From the NCBI GenBank assembly GCA_025451845.1, contig JANWJS010000020.1, forward strand, positions 62,001 to 126,000: a stretch of 64,000 bases of DNA. The letters run 5' to 3'. Source of the stretch: Steroidobacteraceae bacterium (GTDB lineage: Bacteria; Pseudomonadota; Gammaproteobacteria; Steroidobacterales; Steroidobacteraceae). The translations under genes and the position numbers were made by a program. Within the stretch, counting starts at the first letter, position 1; each line of letters starts with the position of its first letter. Under the pieces are notes generated by a model. That model was not told the DNA's origin, did no database searches, and worked only from the letters and a program-made list of their open reading frames with translations. Below are positions 33,298 to 40,922 of the stretch, piece by piece.

Positions 33298-35208
33298 TCA
33301 CAGCTTCGGCGAGAAGTTGATGTAGAGCCGCGGACTTCCTGACTGGGAGAGCGGCTGTCCGATGTCGATGCCGAGCGTCAGCACCGGCAGGCGGACGCGA
33401 AATCCGATGCCGGCGCCATATTGGAGCGGCGTGCCGAAGTGGTTGAAGGCGTTGCCATAGTCGAAGAAGGCGGCGATCCCGAAGTTGCGCGGCAGGTCGC
33501 GGTCCAACTCCACCGAGCCGGTGATCAGGTCTTTGCCGCCCGCCTTCTGGTTGAGAACGCATTCCTCCCGCGGCGGGATGCCTTTTGAGACCACGGTCTC
33601 GCAGAAGCTCTGCAAGGGTGAGAGATCGTTATAGGAAAAGCCGCGTACGCTGCTCTCGCCACCCGCGAAAAAGCGCATCGCGGACGGCATCTCATCGAAA
33701 TGCGAGGCGACCGTCGCGCCGACTTCGTCGCGCAGCAGCAAGTGCCACTTCGGCGCCAGGCTGAGCACCCGCTCGGCCTGGATGTGAATCTGCAGGAAGT
33801 TCGCCTTCGAGCCGAAAGCGCCCTGCGAGCCGCGGATCTCGGCGAACAGTCCGTGCTCGAACATCGGCTCGCCGAGATAACCTTTGGGCACCGACGCGAT
33901 GTCCACGCCCGGCACCAACATGTCGTTGGTCGCCGTACCCGCCGTGATGCTCGGGACAGGCGCTCCGCTCGAGTCCTCGCACTGCGCATAGGGCGCGGCG
34001 CTGTTCCCCGTCGGGCATTCGGGAACTCCCTGCACCGTCCCGGTGGCGTGCACTCCGTTCACGAACCAGACAGTCTGCCATCGGCCCGTGACTCGGGTGA
34101 CGCTGGGGCCCAGCGACATGGTGCGCGCATTGATATCGGCCAGCTGTTGCTGCTGCACGATGCCGGAGAGAGTCAGATTCTCGACCGCCGGATCGCCGAT
34201 CGGAATGATGTAGCGGCTCTGCAGGCTGTATTTGGTCACCTGGGCGGCTTCCAGATCGACGCTCATCTTGTGGCCGTAGGAGTTGACTCGCCGATCCTGC
34301 CAGCTGAGGATGCCGCGCGCGCCGGTATCGGTCTCGTAGCCGGCCGCTATCGAGTACACGTTGGGACGGTTGGGCTCGGCGCTGATGCTCACCGGGACGG
34401 TGTGATTGACACGGTCCGGCGTGCCGGCGAGCACCTCGAGGTTGCTGAAGTACTCGCTGTCGTCGAGCGCGAACTGAGTGCGCAGGACCTCAGTCAGGTC
34501 GAACGGCTTGCCTTGCCGATAGCGCAGGTAGCGGCGCACCAGCTTCTCGCTCACGGCGTGCTGTTGGATGGTCGTGTCGCCGAAGCGGTAGCGCTCGCCG
34601 GTCGCGAGCTCGAGCGCGATGGTCGCCGTATGCGCGGTGGGATTGACCAGCAGCTCGTGCCGGGTCAGCGTCGCATCGACGTAACCGTAAGTGGCAGCCG
34701 TGCGCACAAGATCGCCTTTGACTTCGTCGTAGGCGGCCTCGTCGAGGCGCGAGCCGGTGTGCAGCGGCAGCTTCGAGGTGATGCGTTTGAACCGCCGGCT
34801 CCTCGCCCCGGGGCCGACGACCCGCACGGACACGCTGCGCAGGATGGTCGCCGCCCCGGGCTCGATTGCGATCGCCACCTGCCAGTTCTCCGGCCCCAAC
34901 GCCGTGACGCTCGAGTGCACCGTCGGCTCGAAGTAGCCGAAGGGACGCAGCGCCGAGTGCACCTCCCGGCCGATACGGCTCTGCAGTCTGTCGACGGTGT
35001 CGCGGGTCAGGTGCGGGGTGCGCCGGTAACGGGAGAAGCTCAGGTATGCCAGGACATTGCTGCGCAACGGATCGCTCACGCCGGTGACCGTGATGGCGAC
35101 GCCGGCCCGGGCCCACGGCCCGGCGAGTACGCATCCGAGGAGCAGTACGAGGAGGCCCGAGGCTCGCCATGGCAGCCGCGCCCCGTGTGACGAATTGCGC
35201 TGCCCCAT
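33298..35208 (-). CDS. tamA: Translocation and assembly module subunit TamA (Omp85 family)
   Basis: A 636-residue outer-membrane protein. A signal peptide (SGLLVLLLGCVLAGPWARA) is followed by POTRA domains (about 35-270) and a 16-strand Omp85 barrel. The barrel has the lid-loop motif VRGFSYND and the terminal strand RLYINFSPKL ending in a hydrophobic residue. The loop near residues 390-420 carries two Cys (VPECPTG, AQCEDSS). ATG 35208 was chosen as the first start giving a good signal peptide; TACAAT about 35 bases upstream is a possible -10. It is coupled with tamB. Confidence 0.93.
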   Translation of the reverse strand: MGQRNSSHGARLPWRASGLLVLLLGCVLAGPWARAGVAITVTGVSDPLRSNVLAYLSFSRYRRTPHLTRDTVDRLQSRIGREVHSALRPFGYFEPTVHSSVTALGPENWQVAIAIEPGAATILRSVSVRVVGPGARSRRFKRITSKLPLHTGSRLDEAAYDEVKGDLVRTAATYGYVDATLTRHELLVNPTAHTATIALELATGERYRFGDTTIQQHAVSEKLVRRYLRYRQGKPFDLTEVLRTQFALDDSEYFSNLEVLAGTPDRVNHTVPVSISAEPNRPNVYSIAAGYETDTGARGILSWQDRRVNSYGHKMSVDLEAAQVTKYSLQSRYIIPIGDPAVENLTLSGIVQQQQLADINARTMSLGPSVTRVTGRWQTVWFVNGVHATGTVQGVPECPTGNSAAPYAQCEDSSGAPVPSITAGTATNDMLVPGVDIASVPKGYLGEPMFEHGLFAEIRGSQGAFGSKANFLQIHIQAERVLSLAPKWHLLLRDEVGATVASHFDEMPSAMRFFAGGESSVRGFSYNDLSPLQSFCETVVSKGIPPREECVLNQKAGGKDLITGSVELDRDLPRNFGIAAFFDYGNAFNHFGTPLQYGAGIGFRVRLPVLTLGIDIGQPLSQSGSPRLYINFSPKL

Positions 35209-35400
35209 CGATGCGTGCGACGAACTCGGATAAAACGCGAATTGTAGACGTGACCGTTTCCTATGGCGCAGGTTCCTTGCGCTGGCGGAACTCAGAGGCC
35301 ACGGGCTTGGGTTCCTCTTCGATCGGCGCAGATCGCTCCAGGCGATTCGCGCGGCCAACCCCCGCGACGGGGATTCATCCCGATCACTCAGTTGCTTTCG

Positions 35401-35423
35401 AACGGCGCAAGTCCTGCGCCGTT
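35401..35423 (-). terminator. Hairpin directly after the TANGO2-like gene
   Basis: AACGGCGCA pairs with TGCGCCGTT around five bases, immediately downstream of the minus-strand stop. It is a compact 3'-end hairpin without a U run. The remaining 190 bases up to tamA show no other feature. Confidence 0.45.
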
Positions 35424-36214
35424 TACTTCGGGGCCGGCCACTCGCCGGGCGCCAGGCGGCATTCGGTCTCGCCGGTGCAGACGCCGGCCGGGTCGAAACG
35501 GCGCTCCGCCAGATAACAGGCGCCGGTGGGCTCGATGGCGACGAGGGTGGCGCAGCGCGTGCCGTAGCGCTCGTTGCGGACGAACGGGGAGGAGAGGATG
35601 CGCTCCCATTCCACCGACAGGCCGGTGCTCGGCAGGCCCTGGTCATCGGATGCGGGCGTACGGTCCGCGAGCAGTGCGAAGAGCTCGCCACCTTCTGCGC
35701 TGCCGGCTGCGCGAAGCCAGTCTTCGAAGCTGCGGCGCACACGCAGCAGCTTGGGCCAGGGAGTGTCGAGCCGCTCGTTCGACAGCCCGTGGACCCCCGG
35801 CGACAGAGCCCGCGCGAACGGCGTGCCGCGGTTCGAGGCGTACCAAAGGGATTCGCCGTCGGCCAACAGCAGGTTGAATCCGCCGTACGCCGCGGCCTCG
35901 CCCTCGAGCGCGGCGAGATGATCACCCGGCCCGGACCCGCCGCGGAGATATCCGGGGATCAAGCCTCCGCGTGACGGTGCTTCCGGCGGGGTCTCTACGA
36001 GATCGCGGAAATTGGTGACGATGCCGAAGCGGCGCCGGCGGTCGATTCCCAGCCAGGTGCCGCCCGCGCGCAGATCACGTCCGGCCAGGATCTCCTCGGG
36101 TGGCGGCCAGAGGCTGAGCGCCGCGGTCGGGCGGTCGTGATACTCATCGCGATTGGCGGCAACCACCAGCCGGTATCGCGGGTGCGCATTCCACGCGAGC
36201 ACGAGCAGGCACAT
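35423..36214 (-). CDS. NRDE/TANGO2 family protein
   Basis: A 263-residue protein with the NRDE signature: MCLLVLAWNAHPRYRLVVAANRDEYHDRPT at the N terminus, where Cys2 would be exposed after Met removal, as in N-terminal nucleophile hydrolases. AGRDLRAGGTWLGI and VTNFRDL follow, all conserved in the family. Eukaryotic TANGO2 is linked to Golgi organisation, lipid and heme handling; the bacterial function is unknown. It starts 9 bases after nudC on the same strand. Confidence 0.85.
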   Translation of the reverse strand: MCLLVLAWNAHPRYRLVVAANRDEYHDRPTAALSLWPPPEEILAGRDLRAGGTWLGIDRRRRFGIVTNFRDLVETPPEAPSRGGLIPGYLRGGSGPGDHLAALEGEAAAYGGFNLLLADGESLWYASNRGTPFARALSPGVHGLSNERLDTPWPKLLRVRRSFEDWLRAAGSAEGGELFALLADRTPASDDQGLPSTGLSVEWERILSSPFVRNERYGTRCATLVAIEPTGACYLAERRFDPAGVCTGETECRLAPGEWPAPK

Positions 36215-36223
36215 CCGGGTGTC

Positions 36224-37144
36224 CTATGCCGTCGCGTCCGCGCGCGAGGGCTGCTCCTCGAGCCAGGTGCGGATCAGGCGATACGAGATCGAATGCGCGA
36301 ATGGCAGCAGGGGCGTGCCACCGGCCCGGATCTCCTCCCGTGTGAACCAGCGGGCGTCCTCGAGCTCGCCGCTGACGCGCACGGGACTACCGGGGCGCGC
36401 CCGGGCGCGAAAGCCGATCATGATCGAGGCCGGGAAGGGCCAGGGCTGGGAGGAATCGTAGTGGGCGCCGGTCACCGGCACACCGGTCTCCTCCATGACT
36501 TCGCGCGCCACGGCGTCCTCCAGGCTCTCCCCCGGCTCCACGAACCCTGCGATGGTCGAGTAGCGTCCCGGCGGCCAGGTCGCCTGCCGGCCAAGGAGTG
36601 CGCGCTCCCCGTCCGTGACCAGCACGATGATGGCCGGATCGAGCCGGGGAAAGAACTCCTGTGCGCAGCCCTCTTTGGAGCAGCGCATGCAATGTCCCGC
36701 CCGATGCGGCACGGTCGGGGCACCACACGCGCTGCAGTACTGCTGCCGCGCGCGCCAGATCGAGAGCGCCCGCGCGTAGGCGAGCAGGCCGGCCTCATCA
36801 CCTGCAAGAAGCGGTGAGAGCGGACGCAGCTCTTCGAAAGAAGCGTGCCGCGGCAGCTCCAAGGTTGCCTCGTCCCCGACTTCGAGCAGAACGCAGCGCC
36901 GTTCCCGGAACCAGCCGAGGAGGACGAGCCGGCTCTGATCGGCGCCGCCGCCTGGCGCCACCCGGCCATCGAGAAAGGCGATGCGCGGCTCCGGCTGGGT
37001 GTAGACCAGGTGCCGCGTGCCGCTCCCCAATAGATAGAGAGTCTGCGGATCCTCGAGCGCGGCCCGCGCCCAATCCGCCTGCTCACGCTCCTCCGCCCGG
37101 CGGTCGATATAAGGCCCTGAAAAGAAATTCGGTGCCGATTCCAT
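36224..37144 (-). CDS. nudC: NAD(+) diphosphatase / RNA decapping hydrolase NudC
   Basis: Hydrolyses NADH and NAD-capped RNA 5' ends. The 306-residue protein has a zinc ribbon (CSACGAP...CMRCSKEGC), a Nudix box GFVEPGESLEDAVAREVMEETGV, and the NudC-specific SQPWPFPASIMIGF motif that separates it from other Nudix enzymes. On the minus strand TACAAT ends exactly 6 bases before the ATG at 37144, suggesting a leaderless mRNA. It is followed by the TANGO2-like gene. A four-hairpin repeat lies 20 bases upstream of the start. Confidence 0.93.
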   Translation of the reverse strand: MESAPNFFSGPYIDRRAEEREQADWARAALEDPQTLYLLGSGTRHLVYTQPEPRIAFLDGRVAPGGGADQSRLVLLGWFRERRCVLLEVGDEATLELPRHASFEELRPLSPLLAGDEAGLLAYARALSIWRARQQYCSACGAPTVPHRAGHCMRCSKEGCAQEFFPRLDPAIIVLVTDGERALLGRQATWPPGRYSTIAGFVEPGESLEDAVAREVMEETGVPVTGAHYDSSQPWPFPASIMIGFRARARPGSPVRVSGELEDARWFTREEIRAGGTPLLPFAHSISYRLIRTWLEEQPSRADATA

Positions 37145-37163
37145 GACCGGATTGTATTCCGTC

Positions 37164-37275
37164 GGCGCTGGATGCGGGCTCCCTGCCCGGTCCGGCTCGC
37201 CCTGGGCCAAAAGCGTGGTTTTTGCCCGAGACGCCGCCACCTGCGGCGGCGGGGGACATTCCTGCGCCCGGGCAG
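37164..37275 (+). repeat. Four-hairpin dispersed repeat, copy 1
   Basis: About 110 bp related to 40751-40860 and 63657-63765. Shared landmarks in order: GCGCTGGAT, CTGCCCGGTCC, an A-run/T-run stem around the loop GCGTGG, CGCCACCTGCGGCGGCGGGG, and a closing CCTGNGCC. This copy is the most diverged (first and last stems imperfect). Confidence 0.75.
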
Positions 37276-37294
37276 CACGCTCGTCCGTCCTCCC

Positions 37295-37335
37295 GCATGA
37301 CTTTCGTCACTGCCCACGCATGACTTCCGGCACTG
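37295..37335 (+). promoter_or_regulatory. Tandem direct repeats, candidate LytTR/AlgR-type operator
   Basis: GCATGACTTTCGTCACTG (37295-37312) and GCATGACTTCCGGCACTG (37318-37335) are 16/18 identical with a 23-bp period. ACTTTCGTC matches 7 of 9 positions of the AlgR box CCGTTCGTC. They lie 57 bases before the 37392 gene. Protein binding is inferred. Confidence 0.45.
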
Positions 37336-37391
37336 GGTTGTGGGGGCTCGCGGGAACACCATGGAGCCCGACATTGAGCGAGGAGATGCAC

Positions 37392-37976
37392 ATGAGCCTG
37401 AGCGACTTCTACGAGATCTTCTTCTACGGCATCTGGGTGCTTTGGAGCATTCTCTGGGTGGTGTTGGCGCGCAACGTGAAAGTCACGGCACGCCGCCAGG
37501 CTGCGCTGCCGCGTCTGCTCAACATGGCGCTCCTCGTCTGCGCCGCGGCGGTGCTTGCGGCCCCGCATCTGCCGGTCGCCGGGCTCGAAGTGCGCCTCCT
37601 ACCCGGGTCGCAGTGGAAACTCTGGGCGGCCCTCGGCGCGGCACTGACGTTTCTTGGGCTGCTGTTCACGGTGTGGGCGCGAATCACCCTCGGTCGCAAC
37701 TGGAGCGGCGTGGCTGCCGTCAAGGCCGATCACGAGTTGATCACCGGCGGACCGTACGGGTGGGTTCGTCACCCCATCTACTCGGGCCTGGCGCTGGCCT
37801 TCGTCGGAATGGCCATCGCGGGCGGGCAATGGCGGGGGGTCCTGTCCATTGCGTTGGTGCTCGTCGCCATCGTGCAGCGGATCGTCGTCGAGGAGCGCTT
37901 CATGCGCCAGCAGTTCGGGGCTGTTTACACTGCGTACGCGCAGCGGGTGCGGGCGTTCGTACCGGGTCTCGTCTGA
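37392..37976 (+). CDS. Isoprenylcysteine carboxyl methyltransferase (ICMT) family membrane protein
   Basis: A 194-residue protein with four or five membrane spans. The SAM-binding signature GPYGWVRHPIYSGLALAFVG and the C-terminal EERFMRQQFGAVYTAYAQRV define the ICMT/PEMT superfamily. Bacterial substrates vary (small molecules, lipids or thiols) and cannot be assigned here. The ATG at 37392 was chosen because GAGGAG lies 6 bases upstream; another ATG at 37386 is too close to that site. The candidate LytTR-type direct repeats upstream suggest two-component control. Its stop abuts the stop of the convergent flhC-like gene. Confidence 0.85.
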   Translation: MSLSDFYEIFFYGIWVLWSILWVVLARNVKVTARRQAALPRLLNMALLVCAAAVLAAPHLPVAGLEVRLLPGSQWKLWAALGAALTFLGLLFTVWARITLGRNWSGVAAVKADHELITGGPYGWVRHPIYSGLALAFVGMAIAGGQWRGVLSIALVLVAIVQRIVVEERFMRQQFGAVYTAYAQRVRAFVPGLV

Positions 37977-38525
37977 TCAGCCCCGTTGCTCCCCGGCGCA
38001 GTGCTGGCAACGCTTTTCCCGGATCGGGAAGCGCTCCACGACGATCATGCCGGCGCAGTCGCAGCACCTGCCCAGCCGCAGCTGATCACCCCGTGCCAGG
38101 CATCCCGCGAGGAAGACCGCGTACTCGAAGGAGATCACGGCCGTCGGGATCATGATGGTGTAGGTCTCGAACGCGGTGCAGAGCGAATGGCCGCGGGCAA
38201 TGTCCGGCAGGGCGCTGCCGGCGGCGGCGGAGGGCTCCGCCGGCACCAGCCTCCCGAGCGCAAAAAAGCTTGCCAGGACGGCGGTTTCCTGTTGGATCCT
38301 CAGTGAGCGCGTGAAGTAGGCCGCCTGGTGGGGCGACTTGCCGCGATGGCGGGGGACATAACAGGCCGCGCGCCCGAGGTACGACCGATAGAGCTTGCGG
38401 ATGCGGTCGTCGCTGAGTCCCGTCCAGACGCGGATGGTCTGGGTGCGGGCCTCATGTGTCAGAAAACGCAACGCGAGCTCAAGGCGCTGTCGATCGCGGT
38501 CGTAGCGGTCTTCCGAGATGCGCAT
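37977..38525 (-). CDS. FlhC-family transcriptional activator, orphan
   Basis: A 182-residue protein resembling FlhC of the flagellar master regulator. The N-terminal helices (ALRFLTHEARTQTIRVWTGL, then SDDRIRKLYRSYLG) match FlhC's DNA-binding region, and the C-terminal cysteine set LGRCCDCAGMIVV...KRCQHC matches its zinc site. No flhD or flagellar gene is present in the window. Orphan FlhC proteins may act alone or with a distant FlhD. It diverges from an unrecognised gene across a 171-base region holding two strong palindromes. Confidence 0.75.
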   Translation of the reverse strand: MRISEDRYDRDRQRLELALRFLTHEARTQTIRVWTGLSDDRIRKLYRSYLGRAACYVPRHRGKSPHQAAYFTRSLRIQQETAVLASFFALGRLVPAEPSAAAGSALPDIARGHSLCTAFETYTIMIPTAVISFEYAVFLAGCLARGDQLRLGRCCDCAGMIVVERFPIREKRCQHCAGEQRG

Positions 38526-38576
38526 AACCGGTTCCCCCGGAGTCTATGAATGGCCGGAGCGAGGCCCGGCCTATTG

Positions 38577-38594
38577 TTGGGAAATTTTTCCCAA
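38577..38594. promoter_or_regulatory. Operator-like palindrome 1
   Basis: TTGGGAAATTTTTCCCAA, a perfect 8-bp inverted repeat of the form TTGGG-N8-CCCAA, in the divergent AT-rich intergenic region. Paired with the site at 38612. Confidence 0.55.
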
Positions 38595-38611
38595 AATACA
38601 ACCCATCCAAT

Positions 38612-38629
38612 TTGGGCAAAAAAGCCCAA
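38612..38629. promoter_or_regulatory. Operator-like palindrome 2
   Basis: TTGGGCAAAAAAGCCCAA, again TTGGG-N8-CCCAA, centred 35 bp from palindrome 1. The conserved arms with different centres suggest binding of one dimeric regulator to both. Confidence 0.55.
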
Positions 38630-38641
38630 TTTCACCTGTTG

Positions 38642-38674
38642 CCTCCCGCGCGCACGCAGGTACCATGCGGGAGG
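38642..38674 (+). promoter_or_regulatory. Leader inverted repeat before the 38697 gene
   Basis: CCTCCCGC and GCGGGAGG form an 8-bp stem around 17 bases, just upstream of the ribosome-binding site AAGGAGT. It may be a 5'-UTR hairpin of the unknown gene. Confidence 0.35.
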
Positions 38675-38696
38675 TGTCATGGGAAGGAGTCGCCTC

Positions 38697-39407
38697 ATGT
38701 TGCGTAACGAAGCGCTCGTGGCGTTGGAACTTCGCGCTCTCAGCCGGTCGTGCTGGCTGCGGCGGGAGATGCTGGAGGCGCTGACGGAGGTCAATCACCG
38801 TTGCCTGGGGCTGCTCGCGGAGCAGGCGCTCGCCCCGGGATCCCAGGGACAGCCGGCGCTGCGGCAGGTGGGCGAGCTCTGGCGGGCGCTCGATGAGCGC
38901 TCACGCTGGCAGGCGGCCGCCTGCCCCTATTTGCTGGTCGACGCCTGCTTCGGGGAGCCGCAGCGCTGGCGATGGCTCAGCGGTTTACGGGTCAATGACG
39001 CGGCGCGTGCCCCGTGCGCCTCATTCTTCACGGTGCCGCAGACCGCTGCGGTTGCCCGGACGGTCTTCGTCTATGCCTGGTCGATGGTGCTCAACCATCC
39101 GGACGGCGCACCGATGGTGCTTGGGATTCACCCTGACTGCGCGGGCCTTCTCGGCGCATGCACCGTGACGCAGGCGCACGAGCTCGCGGAGCAAGGCGCG
39201 GGCTGGCTGCGGCCGCGATGGCTCAAGCGGGTCCGGTTGTGGCGACAGATGCTGGTGGCCGCCGCGCAGGACGACATGGCGACCCTGGAGCGGTCACGCA
39301 TGCAGGGGCAGCAAATCATGGCGGCGGAAGCGTGGGATGCCGATCAGAGCAGGCTGAGGATGTGCACCGGACCGGGCAGGGTGCCCGGATCCAGCGCTGC
39401 AAACTAA
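38697..39407 (+). CDS. Unrecognised protein divergent from flhC-like gene
   Basis: A 236-residue protein with no family I recognise. It is helical and Leu/Arg/Trp-rich (ALVALELRALSRSCWLRREM, LWRALDERSRWQAAACPYLL), with no signal peptide or clear membrane span. A weakly hydrophobic stretch (TVFVYAWSMVLNHPDGAPM) precedes a GIHPDCAGLLGACT segment. The ATG at 38697 was chosen because AAGGAGT lies 8 bases upstream; ATG 38679 is an alternative. The last 13 codons (from about 39367) are made of a reversed copy of the first hairpin of the dispersed repeat family, so the C terminus is probably acquired. The stop overlaps the convergent response regulator. Confidence 0.6.
   Translation: MLRNEALVALELRALSRSCWLRREMLEALTEVNHRCLGLLAEQALAPGSQGQPALRQVGELWRALDERSRWQAAACPYLLVDACFGEPQRWRWLSGLRVNDAARAPCASFFTVPQTAAVARTVFVYAWSMVLNHPDGAPMVLGIHPDCAGLLGACTVTQAHELAEQGAGWLRPRWLKRVRLWRQMLVAAAQDDMATLERSRMQGQQIMAAEAWDADQSRLRMCTGPGRVPGSSAAN
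39367..39399 (-). repeat. Isolated, inverted first hairpin of the four-hairpin repeat
   Basis: The minus strand reads AGCGCTGGATCCGGGCA-CCC-TGCCCGGTCC, 1-2 bases different from the first hairpin of copies 2 and 3, without the rest of the element. It encodes the C terminus of the 38697 protein. Confidence 0.65.
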
Positions 39408-39808
39408 TGCAATTGCAGTGAGTCGATCAGGCTGCGCAGCGCATCGGGCGCGACGGGCTTGACCAAGTGATGGGCGATGCCTGCCTGGCGGGAGCGCAAG
39501 CGATCGTCTTCCTGACCGTAGCCGGTGATCGCGATGAGGATGGCGTCCCTTGCAGTCGGCAGCTCACGCAGTTTGGCGGCCACTTCGTAGCCGTCCATCC
39601 CCGGCAGCCCGATATCCAGGAACACGGCCTCTGGCTGCCACTGCTCCGCAGTCTTGAGCGCACTCGGGCCGTCGTAAGCGTAAGCCACGTCGTGACCCCA
39701 CATCTCGAGGAGCATCGACATACTCTCCGCAGCGTCCCTATTGTCGTCAACCACCAGCAAACGACGCCTAGGTGTCGAGTCTGCAGCGCCTTGCCGCGCG
39801 AGTGTCAT
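39404..39808 (-). CDS. Single-domain response regulator (CheY-like receiver)
   Basis: A 134-residue receiver domain. Acidic pair Asp21-Asp22 (LLVVDDNRDAAESM), phosphoacceptor Asp65 (AVFLDIGLPGMDGYEV), conserved Thr in IAITGYGQ and Lys in HLVKPV are all present, so it should be phosphorylatable. There is no output domain. The DDNRDAAESM form is common in stand-alone receivers that serve hybrid kinases. No cognate kinase adjoins it; the hybrid kinase at 54745 is distant. It lies 12 bases after the isoaspartyl peptidase gene on the same strand. Confidence 0.9.
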   Translation of the reverse strand: MTLARQGAADSTPRRRLLVVDDNRDAAESMSMLLEMWGHDVAYAYDGPSALKTAEQWQPEAVFLDIGLPGMDGYEVAAKLRELPTARDAILIAITGYGQEDDRLRSRQAGIAHHLVKPVAPDALRSLIDSLQLH

Positions 39809-39820
39809 CGGGCCTCCCTC

Positions 39821-40729
39821 CTAATAGATGTCGATCTGCCGCAGCCCGCTCGAATCGCGGGTACCCCGAAACATGCCTTCAGTGCTGAAGTCCGTGACGA
39901 TGCCACCGCCGCGATCGATTGCGATGACACCACCGCTGCCGCCCAGGCCACGGATTTTCTCATGCAGCAATTCACGTACCGCGTCCCGAAGGGTGAGGCC
40001 GCGAAACTCCACGGCTGCACAGATGTGGTGCGCGGCGACAGAGCGGATGAAGTACTCGCCGTGGCCGGTGGCGGACACGGCACAAACTCCATTCTTGGCG
40101 TAGGTTCCGGCTCCAATGATGGGGGAGTCGCCCACGCGTCCCTGGCGCTTGTTCGTCATCCCGCCGGTGGAGGTGGCGGCGGCGAGATTGCCGGCTGCGT
40201 CGCGCGCCACCGCCCCGACGGTCCCCTGCGACGAGGGCACCAGGTCTGAGACCGGTCGGCCGCCGCGTTCGCTCTCGAGCTGTGCGCGGCGCTCCTCCGT
40301 GCGAAAGTAGGCGTTCGGCACCAGCGCGAGCCCCTCTTCCAGGGCGAACTCCTCTGCGCCGATCCCGACCAGCAGCACGTGCCGCGATTTCTCCATCACT
40401 CGCCGGGCGAGCTCGACCGGATTGCGCACGTGCCGCACTGCGGCCACGGCGCCGGCCCGCTGTTGGCGCCCTTCCATGATCGCGGCATCCAGCTCAGCGG
40501 CCCCGTCGCGGGTGAGTGCCGCACCCCGTCCGGCATTGAAGAGCGGGTTGTCCTCGAGCGCTCGTACTGCTGCGGTCACCGCGTCGAGGCTCGAGCCGCC
40601 TTGATCGAGCGTGGTGTACCCGAGATCGAGAGCCGCCGCGAGACCGGCGCGGTAGTGGGCTTCGCGCTCGGCCGAGAGAGTGCTGCGCGGCACCGTACCG
40701 GCGCCGCCGTGAATGGCAATCGAAAGCAT
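39821..40729 (-). CDS. iaaA: Isoaspartyl peptidase / L-asparaginase (Ntn hydrolase)
   Basis: Plant-type asparaginase/isoaspartyl aminopeptidase. The 302-residue precursor self-cleaves before Thr170 (SSQGTVGAVARD), which becomes the N-terminal nucleophile of the beta subunit. The alpha subunit starts with the typical SIAIHGGAGT. GVGDSPIIGAGTYA and SATGHGEYFIR hold the substrate and sodium-loop residues. It removes isoaspartyl dipeptides or hydrolyses asparagine in the cytosol. The start is ATG 40729. A four-hairpin repeat separates it from the divergent pyc gene. Confidence 0.9.
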   Translation of the reverse strand: MLSIAIHGGAGTVPRSTLSAEREAHYRAGLAAALDLGYTTLDQGGSSLDAVTAAVRALEDNPLFNAGRGAALTRDGAAELDAAIMEGRQQRAGAVAAVRHVRNPVELARRVMEKSRHVLLVGIGAEEFALEEGLALVPNAYFRTEERRAQLESERGGRPVSDLVPSSQGTVGAVARDAAGNLAAATSTGGMTNKRQGRVGDSPIIGAGTYAKNGVCAVSATGHGEYFIRSVAAHHICAAVEFRGLTLRDAVRELLHEKIRGLGGSGGVIAIDRGGGIVTDFSTEGMFRGTRDSSGLRQIDIY

Positions 40730-40750
40730 GGGTGAGTCCGGTAGTATGAA

Positions 40751-40860
40751 GCGCTGGATCCGGGCATCCTGCCCGGTCCAGCGCGGCCCCTGGCAAAAAG
40801 CGTGGTTTTTGCCCGAGGCTCCGCCACCTGCGGCGGCGGGGCACGTCCCCTGTGCCTGGC
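40751..40860 (+). repeat. Four-hairpin dispersed repeat, copy 2
   Basis: Hairpin 1: GCGCTGGA/TCCAGCGC and CCGGGCA/TGCCCGG with loop TCC. Hairpin 2: GGCAAAAA/TTTTTGCC around GCGTGG. Hairpin 3: CCGC/GCGG around CACCT. Hairpin 4: GGCAC/GTGCC. Located between divergent iaaA and pyc. Confidence 0.8.
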
Positions 40861-40922
40861 ATCCTTCGGCGTCGCATGGCAGAGCGCCGGGCAACTTGGA
40901 TATTAAGGGTTATAGGGGTTTC

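Noticed and set aside
35209-35422. Small open frames between tamA and the TANGO2-like gene
   Set aside because: None has a plausible start signal, codon pattern or recognisable motif; only a hairpin after the TANGO2-like stop is supported.
38581-38592. T-run near 38585 as an intrinsic terminator
   Set aside because: The T-run is the centre of a symmetric palindrome between two divergent starts, with no gene ending there; an operator is the better reading.
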